A stretch of 64,000 bases of DNA from Galerina marginata (GCA_023014335.1 JAECYW010000021.1:434001-498000); one strand, 5' to 3'. Positions 1-10,947 are shown, numbered from the stretch's first letter. Notes: generated by a model not told the origin, from the sequence alone. A program made the numbers and translations.

Positions 1-1827
1 TCGCGACCCTTCCTTCCTATGACCTTTATGTAACACCACAGCTAACCACTGCCATGCTCCAGATAAAACCCGACAATATTTGTACAATATCCCGTTGAAC
101 CTGTAACTATATTTTAGCGAAGGTCGAAATGATATTTGCCTTTAAGATTGATTCCACCTAAATTCGAATTAGCTGACTGTACAGAGAAGTAAATTAATCC
201 TAGGACGCATTGGGTTATAGGATGAGTATTAAATTTCCGAACATATTATTTACATTCACCAGCCGATACGTTCGCAGACGTGGTTTGGAAGAAGGGATAT
301 ACATATTTCCGCAGACATTGAGGCAATAAATTATCAATTAACTATTTAACAAACAGCGTATATAACTTCCTTGAGATGCACTCACAGCAACCTGTCCATC
401 CCGCTATTGTGTGACCGACCATTCGTCCAACCTTCATATGCTGACAGCTGTTGATTTCATTGACCCATATCAGCGCCTTCAGGTTGGGATATTTCCCTGT
501 TTGTAGAAGGAGTTCGTAGTTGGCAAGGGATATTAGGCCGCTGTCTTACACCTTCAGCATGAGGCATACCCGGCATTGCTTACAGGAGTGGGAGGGAAAC
601 TGGATGAGGTGTACATATTATCGATCCCGACGTAACATGCTGTCTACCTGTTTAGATACGGCATGAATAAAGGCACTTGGAGTATGTTACCTTACACAAT
701 CCGACGACTCGCAATATGTTGTTGTAGTCACTGTTGCTTTTCACGCTCGCGGCTGCGAAGTAGGGCTTCAAAGCGGTCGTTTGCAGGGGCTAATTAAATA
801 GTGATTAATGACGAAGCTAAAAACCTTGGCTGCCGCTTGGAGTATTTGCAGCGTATTGACCTTAGATAGCATGCCCTCCTGATGATATATCTGAGCTTCA
901 AACCGCATACCAGCCGGCAAATAAATTGCAGACCTTATAACTGGAGGCAATTGAACCTGCTGCCTGGGTAAAATAATTTTATGATTGACGCCAAGGACCA
1001 TCTGATAAAAGTTCGTAATTAAAAGCGGCTCGAAATAGGACCAAGGCCTACATTGAGAAGATAGTATTAGGCATTCGAGTCGACTAATACCACGCACCCT
1101 GCTTCAAAACCATACATCACTGCAGTACTCGATGTACTGCGGTTGATTTCGTTTCATGTTTGGAGTCACTCCCCAAGGACATAGTTACGACGGTCGTGTG
1201 CCAATTGTAGAGCTTGTGGTCCTAGCTCTTTCACCTGCCAAGCGGTGGAGAAGGCGTTACAGGTTTCGCGACTGGAGTTCAACAGCGGCGAGAGCTTCCA
1301 TTTTCATTGGTAACATGTTGACTAAAATGCTTTGCGGATACAGCTCTAATGTCACTGGGGTGCTGGATTTATCGTAAGACCTTTTGAAAGGCATGAGCTT
1401 CCACCGGGGCATGAAAGAGAAAAAGTATCACATATCGTCAGCGGCAGTCATTTTTGTGATGTACGATTGGGTTTGCAATGCAACACCACCGTCGCAATGC
1501 TTATACACGCCTCCCAGCGCCGTTATGAGAGGTGAACATTCCATAAAACGTATCGGCCAAGAGCAGGAATATATCGGGCGATGATTTCGTCAAACGAAAA
1601 TCGGCTTCAACAAATTAGGACGACACATGAGAGCTGACTACGTCAGTGGAACGTTCACACATATAAGAAAGAGAAAGTTTACAGTTGATTTGATACAGGT
1701 TACACGGAAGACCAGGTAATAGACAAAATAGTACATACAGATACATCGAGGGTACGCTGGAAAAGTACAGCAGATAAACCGGATGATGATAGTGCTGTTA
1801 TAGAATGGATAACACTCACGAAACATA
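1..1827. other. AT-rich stretch, no gene recognised
   Basis: I see no recognisable protein, RNA gene or mobile element here. The longest open frame runs on the minus strand at 768-1097 (109 codons). Its translation looks protein-like (for example LPAGMRFEAQIYHQ), but I do not recognise it and found no convincing flanking exons. The stretch may hold 3' sequence of the kinase-like gene next to it and decayed exons. Confidence 0.4.
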
Positions 1828-3189
1828 TTAATCTTTCTCCATAAAAAATGCATGATCGTCAAGATTTCTCAACGCAGAACGACGCCGGACGTCCAATTCA
1901 AGCATAGGCTCTATAAGGTCAAGAGCGTCTTCATCTGCAATCAAAGCCTAAGAATATCGATTAGATTATATTCAGAACATCCATACAATATAGGGCATAT
2001 ACTCACCCTCAAAGGTAAAGCAGCGTCGGTAAAAGTTTGAACGCTTTGGCACACGCCAAGTTCGATTTCAGGAACTTCCGAAGCGTGATCCGCGAATATC
2101 CCAGTATGCGAAGACCGAATATCGCGAATTAAAGCATCAGGAAAAGGTCCAAGGACGACATCAAACATGACTGCCTTTTCGCGTTGGTACCAAGGACCAG
2201 GGGAACAAGGAGGAAACAAAGGGCGACGAGTTACTAACTCAAACAAGACACAACCAAGTGAGAATACGTCGCTCTTATACCGAACCTTCATATCTATAAG
2301 CGAACTATTAGCAATGCGGAAGGTCGATCAAAAAAAGCGGCACTAACTGAATACGGCTTCCGGCGATCTGTACTGGTCTTCACCCGGAAATTTCGCATCG
2401 CTCGAACCAAATATACCATAAAACGACAATCGAATCTGCGTAGAGCGCAAAATATTCTGAGTATTCAATAAGCAAATACATCAACCTAAAGGATAAAAGA
2501 TATCACCCGCCGCGCGAACGTCCTATCAGCTTGATAATAAAGCTCCTGAGTGACCGACCCATCGACGAGCTCAATGTTGTCCAGACATAGATCTCTGTGC
2601 ATGACCATCTCTCCGTGCAAACCTGTTGGGTAAAATTAGCGGTTTCCACCGGCAAAGAGGAGTGCGTACGCCTAGTCAAGCCAACCAGCTGCTGCGAGAT
2701 TTCCCTGACGTGCCTTTTCGTCAAATACAACTCTTTGTCGGAAAGCACGTCCTTCAGTGTCTTCGATGGGTGCTCGAATACAATATAATGATACAGGGTG
2801 TCCCGAGCGTCACTGAAGAACTTAGCGTGCCTTAATTGCACCAATAGCATTTAGAAAAGTAGAGACGAGAAGAAAGGAAGCGTACTCACCGACCATCAGA
2901 AGTCCTGTTACTACTAAGCCATACTATCTCACTCAACAAACGGGCCTCCGAGATCTGAGAGCGATTGATGACATTGACGACCTTATGTCCACCAAGTAGT
3001 GCATCCTTGACCCGGAGAAGCTGGTACACCCTTCCTTCTCTTATCACTCGATCGACGATATCTGTACACCCACATGTCAGTTAAGTAGAGCGTGATCAGA
3101 TTTTAACACTTACATCGCCCTATGGCCACTGAGCCCACAGTTAACCTCAATGAAAATGGTTCTATAAGGACTGAATCGATCATGTCCAT
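1828..3189 (-). CDS. LAMMER/CLK-like protein pseudokinase
   Basis: This multi-exon gene encodes a kinase fold. After splicing it reads from the proposed start at 3189 through a first strand GRYIVDRVIREGRVYQ, a beta-3 strand KVVNVI, a hinge region YIVFEHPSKTLKDVL, a catalytic loop VMHRDLCLDN, IRLSFYGIF, an APE-like EDQYRSPEA, the helix-F motif SDVFSLGCVLFEL and a C-lobe end LDLIEPMLELDVRRRSAL. The stop is at 1828. The layout fits the CMGC/LAMMER group. The beta-3 lysine appears to be Asn, the DFG Asp is Phe (FYG), and the usual HRDLKxxN lysine is Cys, so catalysis is doubtful. Introns at 3113-3062 and 2889 onward fit GT..AG rules. The junction between the activation segment and helix F does not keep frame with any GT donor I can find, so a frameshift is possible. 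It may be a functional pseudokinase or a decaying gene. Confidence 0.6.
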
Positions 3190-4486
3190 AGGATGTAGGT
3201 TTACCTCGGAGGTGCTGTAATGGACCAGAGTGTCATAGGCATAACCACAACGACATTTTAAACACCACTTATAAGTCAATATAGATGTCTCCAGGGATTC
3301 CTACATAGCCAGCAGCCCGATGTCAAATCGCAGAAAGCGGCAAGGGCGTAAAAGAGACATAACAAAGATAAAGCGAAAGCTAGCCAATGGCACAAATGAT
3401 ACACATGAGGCACGATACACTGAAAACAAACATTACCCATCATATACAGACAACAAAAACAAATAAGTATCAATAACACGACATGGCGCCGTAGCACAGA
3501 GGGCCGTTGAAATTTCCCAACGATTCTTTAGATGAATCCGTTGAAAAGTAGTCGGCGTTCAGCCACAAAATAAACTGAGATTACTTGTTTTGTAAGCCAT
3601 TGCTTGGCATGGCATGAACGAAACCTCCTTTTTTAAATTTATTAATCCCAGAGGCTAGTAAAAAAACAAGTAAAAAGCACCATGCAAATACTAACTTGAA
3701 AAGGCAAGGAAATAACTGCGGACAGAATGGGGTATGGGCTAGACGGATGAACAAGCAAGAAAACAAAGGCAGATTGAGGGAAAACCAGGCCGTCGCTTCG
3801 TCCCCGACAGACAGCAGCAGCCTTCGCTATCGCTGTACGCCCTTATTTCCCTCTCCCGCATACCTAAGGCATCCCAGCAGGAACAGAAAGACTGCAACTA
3901 CCGTTGCGTAGGTCCTCGTCACTGGTCATGACCTATTTGCCACCTTCGTTGCAATCGTATTAACAGCTTTCGCCTCTCTTCACGGTAGCGATTGTTGTCG
4001 GTATGGAGAGATGGCATGAGCGCCGCGGCAGTGTTGAAGCTGCTTGTGGGCGAGAGGCGGGTGGGGAGCCTGGGACTGGTTGCGACCGGAAACGCCACGA
4101 GTTGAGTTGGGTGAGGCGGTAGGGTGTCGTTGGCGTTGGCGTTGGCAGGAAGGGCTGGGCGATGACGGTGCTCCCTCTTCATTAACGAGATGTTCCATCC
4201 TAGGGCTGTTGCTTCTGCTTTTCCGGACCACAAGCATTTGGGTCGTACGAGCGACAAGTTGACAACAATCGTGCCGCAGCTGCTCATTCAGCTAGCCGCA
4301 GGTGCTTATGGGGACAACAGGCGGAGGTAGTAGTGGAAAATGGTATCGTAAGTGGAGTCGGTATTGGCGTAGGCAGCAGCAGCGGTCCTCGAATCAGACT
4401 ATCGTGGCGTGAATTAGCTGAGGGCGTGCGAGGAGGAAGAAAAGGACTCGTCTCGCGACGCACCAGGCGGCTCTCCCACTCCAGGG
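3190..4486. other. Spacer with short open frames
   Basis: No gene is recognised. The 3919-4287 and 4284-4493 stretches are GC-richer than their flanks and stay open on the minus strand with Pro/Ser/Arg-rich translations. They may be 3' parts of the doubtful gene upstream of them. A short GTTGGC tandem lies near 4129-4146. The 3276-3497 minus-strand frame is hydrophobic and Cys-rich and looks like chance. Confidence 0.35.
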
Positions 4487-5447
4487 TCAACACTTATTAT
4501 CCTTCACCCGGTTTCCAACCGAATTAGTTCGAATGTCAGCCCACAGCCCTCGATGTGAGAGGGGCCTCGCGACGTGTAGCACCACGTTTTTCATGCCTAG
4601 AGTACCTGTTAAGATAGAAAAAATAAGTAACATAATGTTAGATGTCATAAAAAATACCTACCAAATGTGTCCTTGAGGTCTTGAATAGCGGTAGAGGCCA
4701 GGAGGGAGAGATGGGAAGTCGGTGGCGGTGGTGGAAGGCAAGATGAACCAGTGCTGAAGCCTGATGGCGGTTCGGCGGCCAATGTGATTGGCTAGTCAAC
4801 GCGCTGGCCAGCACCGTCCGTGGAGCTGAGGTTGCGGTTGCAGGCGGTAGTAGGGCCGCACGTCACCGCACACCTATGTTGCTTGAGGTGGTGGTGGTGG
4901 TGAGGCTAATCCGGCGTTGTTGATCTGCCCAAGGTGATGGATGATGATGTAGTGGGGCTGATTCCACGTCGATGAGGGCGGGCGGGGTCGATGATATCCC
5001 TGGTTGTAGAGCCGGACGCGAATTCTTCGCCAGCGTGAAGTCACCTGGCGCGAAATTCAACTCGACTGACATCGGAAAAGTGTTTCTGTGAGGGCAAACG
5101 TGAGGTATCATCAGGTAGAGGTAGGGACGTGCCGACCGGCACTAGGGGGTAGTGAATTGTGGGTTAGCTGCACAATGAAAGTCGATTTCGCGACATACCT
5201 TGCGTATTCCAACCCACCAAAAATTATTTATCAACCTTTCCGGCCCACATAACTCATTGAGAGGGAGGGGCACTTGGAGCATTGCTGAGCATTGTTTCGG
5301 CGATATAGACGATCCAAGCGGGAAGAAATGGGAATAGAGGTGAAGAGAAAGTTGAAAGGGAACGTTGACCGACGATGACGGAAATAGAAGCAGGGCTAAA
5401 AATAGATCTCGGGGTTTGCCGGCTAAATAAGCGCAACGCAGGCCCAA
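4487..5447 (-). CDS. Doubtful hypothetical protein gene
   Basis: This is a possible multi-exon gene that I do not recognise. On the minus strand an exon ending NNFWWVGIRK stops at a GTATGT donor (5198). It joins after CCCCTAG at 5141 to a frame reading CRSARPYLYLMIPHVCPHR and then a Ser/Pro/Thr-rich stretch. Further down, an exon ending ASTAIQDLKDTFG meets a GTAGGT donor and an AACAG acceptor. It continues TLGMKNVVLHVARPL to a stop at 4487. The junction between the second and third parts does not resolve in phase. The region is GC-richer than its surroundings, which supports coding. The start is uncertain (5447 or the internal ATG at 5282). It may be a degraded or fast-evolving gene. Confidence 0.25.
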
Positions 5448-7443
5448 AACTTGGGTGGGTCAAGGACGATAAAAGAACAATCCCTGTAAATACGACTTGT
5501 AATCCACTGGCATTCACTGCAACAATGGCGATTGAATTATATATCATGCTTCACAACAAACATGCAAAAACGAACGACCATGCTAAGGCTAGCACCAGCA
5601 ATAAAACGACTAAGAAGCGAAATTCAAAAGTGTATCCAACTGGATGCCTTGTGGATCCACCTTCGTGACTCCAGCAGCCCTATCATGAGGAATAATATCA
5701 TATAAATCAGACACTTGATTGTACTCAGCAGCATGAATGCTCACGGAAGACTTGATAGTTTTTCAATGCCCTGGGCCATATACTTGATCGTCAGGATCTC
5801 GGTTCCCTGAATGGGCAAGTGATTAACATTGACCAGACTTTAATAATCGAAAAACTGATCACAACGCACATCTGACAAGCTGGTATTGACTTGAACAAGT
5901 CCATATATTACGTCGCCGTTGCTTGTCCACCAAAACACTACTGTACCAGGCTAAAAGGAAATGAAATCGTCAATCAATATGCAAATCAAGATCAGAGGGG
6001 ATTAAAATACACACTGGGAATTGGGATGGCATGCTCAGATGAGTGGGGACACAGATGACAAGAGGTGCAGATGACTGGGGGCACAGACGATAGTAGCAAT
6101 AGGCTATACTAGCGTTAGAGCACCTATTTATATGTGTAAAAGAGGGTAGTAGTTTACCCATGTTCGTAAGGCGGCAGACCACATCTGACACGCAAGTACG
6201 TCAACGCTAAAGACACAAACAATTACGTTCGTTCAGGAGTCACGATCCATGAGTATATTGAGCCTAGCACATATTCAATAGTATCCCACTCAAGTCACAA
6301 AAGTCTGTGCCAGCCATGAGGCATAAGGAAGTTACATACAGATCTAGATTGTACGTCCATGCAATGAGCAACGATTCCGAGTCATCGATTCCAGAATATT
6401 CAAAAAGCAAGCAGAATTTCAGTGTCCCTAAGATATGGATTAGTTTTATATGGAACACAGAAATTTGAAATACAGTACCTCTGAACTACTGAAAAAATAT
6501 TAAGCTGTAGTGTACACACATGGTTCAATCGGTTCAACCCAGAACCCATTTGCACCGATTTTTGATTTTTTCCTGCATGGTCTAGAACACATCTGTCAAA
6601 ACTCTGTCTGATCGAAACCCGTAACGTGCACCTAGTGAATCACTCCTGTGATTTATTACCACACCTCTAAGCATCCCTGAGATATCGAGTCAAATCAGAT
6701 TAACGCAACATTATCCAATGACCAATAATTCACCGCAATATATTATATAATTCATTTAGAGCCCTTGACGTCAGCCGACTGACTGCGCAGCAATACACCT
6801 GCTAGTTCCTTGCGTCCCTAATAATATTGGGATTGCAGTGACCAAAAAATGCGAAGATGATATTGTCAGATTGGAGGATAAGAGCAGCAATATCAACACC
6901 CACCACATATCAAGACCATAATGTTTCCCCGAAAATCCCATAGACGGATAATAGCCCAACACAAATATTTACAAAAACGGCGAAGTCAGAACAGATTTGG
7001 AATCCACATGACCGAACTGACATCCTGTGACACACACCACGACCGTACTCCAACCCCCCACGATTCGACCGGCACTCGCTCCCAGGGACAACAGGCCAAG
7101 AAAAGCAAAGACTTTCCGTCGAAGGTCATGATCACCAACTGCAGAGGACACGCAAGCTCACACACAGCCTTCCAACGGACAAACGGTGAACCACAAGAAC
7201 AAAGACAGCCATACAGTATGCGTAGAAACCAATAACGACCTCAATCATCTTCAACATAAGGCAATGAAGCAGGTACTACATAACGCGATGATCTCGAACC
7301 TACTACCAGAAAATTTCGAGCGCTATGACAGCGCCAACACTCGCGATCAACCCATACGAAAGCGACAGCGACCAGTCAGCGTACATAAAGTAAGACACAA
7401 AACCATCGCTGCATCACCGACTACGCTAACTGACACCTGACAG
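5448..7443. other. AT-rich spacer and unresolved 5' part of kinase gene
   Basis: From 5550 to 6900 the sequence is AT-rich and has no recognisable coding signal. From about 6921 to 7440 the plus strand becomes rich in A and C. It carries two overlapping open frames (6921-7235 and 7186-7440) that could be 5' exons of the kinase gene that follows. Every GT donor I found in the second frame is in phase 0, which does not match the next exon, so I could not place the true start. Confidence 0.3.
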
Positions 7444-8823
7444 GGCTACGAGATTCTGTAGCTCCGATGTAGTAGGCAAGCGATGTGAGCCTCCACAGCC
7501 AGATCTAGCCATCACTCTAAAACGCTCATACCTCAGATCGCCTCCTCGAGCCAATTGCGAGCGGGATATCAGGCAGCGTATGGCGGGCAATCGACACTGA
7601 GACCGATGAAGTATCTAAATCGGTCGCTGTTAAGATAATGCACATTCCCGGTTCAGCAATACGCACCCGCCGAGCGCTTGACATTTCTGATCTGATGCGC
7701 TCGACAAAATCGCCGAGCGTGAGGTATGTAAAACCAAAACCAACTGAATACCGATGATTCATGAACACCCCAAACAGACTGTTTTCCGAAGCGATTGCTA
7801 CAACGCGTCACATGCATCACAGATGCCTTATATTTCGCCTCCACGGCATGACAATTCGAAATATTCTAAATCGCCCACATATCCTACCGCTCCCAGCAGG
7901 CCACTTCAGGATCATCACATGGCAACTATTCAAAGCTATAGCGTGTGAGTCACTCAGCTGCCACTCGTAATGCGATATGAAGCTAACATTCGGCGACCGA
8001 TACAGTTCTTCGGAGCATCGACATTGTGCATACTGATATGAAACCAGAGAATGTAGTATTCGCCGAGGATACTATTATACAAATACGTGACCTAGATTCG
8101 AAGGGTGAATTCTACGACAGAGTAAGTGATACTAGCCCCCCCCCCCTCCGGACCCAGCAATTGATGTTGCCTCACACAGAATGTGTTGAGAAATCCGGCA
8201 ATCAAGATAATAGATCTTGAAGACTCGCAATCACACCCACAGAACCTCAAATATATATCCGGCACCGAATGTTACCGCGCGCCTGAGATCCACACAGGTA
8301 CCATGCTTAATCACCACACAACACGACGACGCACTGATATAGTCGTTAGCCACTGGCTGGGGTTTTCCAGTCGACGTGTTCTCACTTGGTTGCATGACAT
8401 TCGAGCTTTTCTCAGGTGTCCAGTTACTACCGCAAACCGAGAACACAAGAGAACTGTTCATGGTGATAGAAAACGTCATCGGAAGATTCAGCCACAGGTT
8501 TGCGAGAGATATAGATCGCAACCATAGAGGTTTGTTCATATGGACCACCAGTCCAAAGGTCAAATACCCCACAGGCGAGCACTCTAGCAACGAGAACATA
8601 CTATGCCACATAGCACGGATCAAGACCTTATGGGTACGACATACCCATATCCCACAGACCCAACTAATAACGACTCTAGTGCACACTACGCCACCCAGAT
8701 ATATCTGAGTTAATAAGACTATGCACAACTCCTGATCCGAAGTTTCGCGCTACAGCGGAAGAGGCTCTAACACACCGATTTTTCCGAGCCCTTCCATCGA
8801 ATACAGGCTCCGCGGCATGTTGA
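7444..8823 (+). CDS. LAMMER/CLK-like protein kinase with DLE in place of DFG
   Basis: This Ser/Thr-type kinase fold is spread over about seven short exons (7444-7484, 7537-7723, 7778-7944, 8006-8111, 8180-8297, 8350-8633, 8680-8823). All joins keep phase. In order it shows YRLLEPIASGISGSVWRA, a beta-3 strand SVAVKIM with the lysine, RCLIFRLHGMTIRNIL, a CLK-style catalytic loop DIVHTDMKPENVVF, IKIIDLEDSQ where DFG is expected, an APE-like ECYRAPEIHT, VDVFSLGCMTFEL, and RELFMVIENVIG. The last resembles the LAMMER signature region. It ends PDPKFRATAEEALTHRFF. The catalytic Lys, Asp (HTD), Asn and the Asp of DLE are all kept, so activity is possible. The 5' end is not resolved. It belongs to the same broad group as the minus-strand gene at 1828-3189 but is very diverged from it. 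Substrate is unknown; LAMMER kinases usually act on SR splicing factors. Confidence 0.7.
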
Positions 8824-9911
8824 CAACCTCACACATGTGTATATATACGAAAGCGAGAGGGTAGCACATCCATCATGGTATAAGCTTGCCGTCTTTTCCT
8901 CGTTGCACCTCTCTTTCGTACTCGGAACCACTCCGTAGTGTCTGCCGTCCATAAATATATGTTCTATAAACTTGAAGAATGCATTCATGACGTACCCGTT
9001 TGAAGACCTTGCAAATTCCAATATTTAAATATCCAACCTGGTAAGAAATTCGGAAAATAAACGGGCTAACCTAACGCCACAGAAGTTGACCGGCTTCCCT
9101 CGGGTACCACGAGATCTTGCTTCCCTACATCCTCTATTAAAAAATTCATCGACGCAGCACCACCTTAGATGCCAAAAGAATTAACGTGGAATAGCGACAG
9201 CAAACGTTAAACTACAGCATACGATAACAAGACAGACCGTCGTCTACAACCCGATTCAGAGCTGAAGAATTGAAAGCCACAGCGACCGGCACACTAGCCG
9301 TATGATAACACACGCATGATTTGTTGGATACTAAACACTAACAGTCAGCAAGATGAAAGATATTCAAACACAAGTTCACCGATCGGACCATACGGGCAGG
9401 GAAGTATGATCCTCCCATCGTTCCTCCTCGGGAACAGGACGCAAGAAGGATAACAAACTGTTCGCATATCGTTGTTCAAAATCAAACCGCACCGCTTCAC
9501 CTTTACAGATTTCAGAGACGCACCGACCCTAATTAAACACAGACATACTAAGGTAAATAACAATGTCAAACCTTAGAAACGGAGCTTAACAGCAACAACC
9601 AGGTCATAGAAACGTTTGGACCCATGATACATTTTTTGATTCGCATAAGACGCAAGAAGGATACCACAACAACATACGACGACAAGCAAGGCCGTTGCAA
9701 CCCTCGAAATATTCGGTCCTAATAACAAAAACCTACAGATACAAACATCAAGAATGGACGATGGAAACGGCATTGACAGTCGCAACAAGCCATGTAATAG
9801 CAAGACCCCATGACGATAAATCCACCACCAAGTTAAACTGAGTTGAGCATACCCGCAATCTCTTAAATACCCAGCTAACCCAGCAATGACAAAACGAACA
9901 CACCCGCTAAA
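8824..9911. other. A/C-rich stretch with open frames lacking starts
   Basis: No gene is recognised. The plus strand is strongly enriched in A and C. It holds long frames without ATG, for example 9649-9811, which opens DARRIPQQHTTTSKAVATLE. These could be exons of a gene continuing into 9912-10625, or chance frames allowed by low T content. The minus-strand frames at 9345-9569 and 9573-9803 are hydrophobic and unconvincing. Confidence 0.3.
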
Positions 9912-10625
9912 ATGACTATGTGAGTACCTACTGTCTCTTGACGGTTAACGCTTACTGACTATCGATCACGCAGGGTACCAAAAATAGCCGCCGCTCAGAT
10001 ACAGCAGGACATCGCACTGATAGCAAAACTCGAAGAGAACGCGAAGATCAACGTAGCTATATTCAATTCAACCAAGGGGCGTACCCCACCAGTCCGTCGC
10101 TTCGTCTTCATAATTGGCATAATTACTGACAGGAACTCCACACACAGTCAGAAGCAACAACCAGCCGCAACAAATTTGACCATAATTCCATAATTCTAGG
10201 AGACCAGGCCACGGTATGCAGCCGATATAAAGCGCATACATAATCTAACCACAAAAAAGCCTTCGCAATTCAGCAAGGAGAGTCACCTCGAAACCGCACA
10301 AACTGTCCGACAGACACAATTCACGTCACCATGCAACGCGGAAAGTACTCAACACCGACCCATAATGGCGCATCGTCAAACGGTAAATGAAGCCGAAACG
10401 ACACAGAAAGACAAGACGCGCGAACCTTATTACAGAGACCACTGCGCCATGTATGGTAAGGACCTCACAGCCCACGCGCCACAGCACAGGATAGAACCAG
10501 CCGCTGTTCAACTCGAACACGCTATCAACTCGGACATCTTTTCATTCCTTGACATGTATGGCAATGGAGCTGACCTCCCGTTGTCCTTTGATTTTACCGC
10601 CTATAACACAGATACGAATAATTAG
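9912..10625 (+). CDS. Hypothetical protein, accessory block
   Basis: I do not recognise this protein. A short first exon starts at ATG 9912 and ends at a GTGAGT donor (9920). It splices at CACGCAG to exon 9974, giving MTMVPKIAAAQIQQDIALIA followed by KLEENAKINVAIFNSTKG, which looks like a short amphipathic or coiled-coil helix. The last exon opens after an ATTCTAG acceptor at 10200. It is open to the stop at 10625, about 141 codons, rich in Gln, His, Lys and Thr, and ends DIFSFLDMYGNGADLPLSFD followed by FTAYNTDTNN. Donor choice between these exons is not settled; candidates lie near 10102-10112. Helix-forming N-terminus and acidic/aromatic C-terminus are what can be seen. Its function is unknown. 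Confidence 0.4.
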
Positions 10626-10867
10626 AGCACATTGTCATAGAAGTTTCTAAGCTTCGTCGAGACAATCACCTACAAACCAACACTGTGTGTAATATTAATG
10701 TCCATGTACATGTAATTTTATAACAAGATCGAAAATTCGAAAACCGAAATATATTCTCTCAAATCTCTCAAAATACTCTCGTGCATTGACGGGATAAAAC
10801 GGGCCGCGACTATCAAAAAGACGTGAAACGGGCCGGACAAATTGACCTTTTTTTTCCTTTTTTGGAC

Positions 10868-10877
10868 GTCACATGAC
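10868..10877. promoter_or_regulatory. Possible bHLH site GTCACATGAC overlapping a CRE-like GACGTCA
   Basis: The 10-mer contains CACATG inside symmetric GTCA/TGAC flanks, like targets of Cbf1- or Tye7-type bHLH factors. GACGTCA (10865-10871), an ATF/CREB-like sequence, overlaps it. It lies about 110 bp before the TAF7 start codon. No binding evidence exists in the sequence itself. Confidence 0.25.
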
Positions 10878-10889
10878 CACTCCTCGAGA

Positions 10890-10947
10890 CATGATAAAAC
10901 CTGGACTTTAAGTCCAGGCATGATAAAACCTGGACTTATAGTCCTGG
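10890..10947. repeat. Two 29-bp tandem copies, each with a hairpin
   Basis: Units 10890-10918 and 10919-10947 both begin CATGATAAAACCTGGACTT. The first ends TAAGTCCAGG, so CCTGGACTT/AAGTCCAGG forms a perfect inverted repeat around one T. The second has a slightly altered arm (CCTGGACT..AGTCCTGG). The array sits just before the TAF7 start codon. Confidence 0.8.

Noticed and set aside
5100..5290. Similarity of NNFWWVGIRKCRSARP to a known fungal Trp-rich family
   Set aside because: Only a few residues resemble it, and the residues that should follow are absent.
8136..8150. Run of about 12 C residues
   Set aside because: It lies inside an intron of the plus-strand kinase and looks like a simple homopolymer.
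9438..9663. A 15-bp direct repeat (GACGCAAGAAGGATA at 9438 and 9649)
   Set aside because: Neighbouring bases do not match, and a 15-base coincidence is plausible in a 64-kb window.
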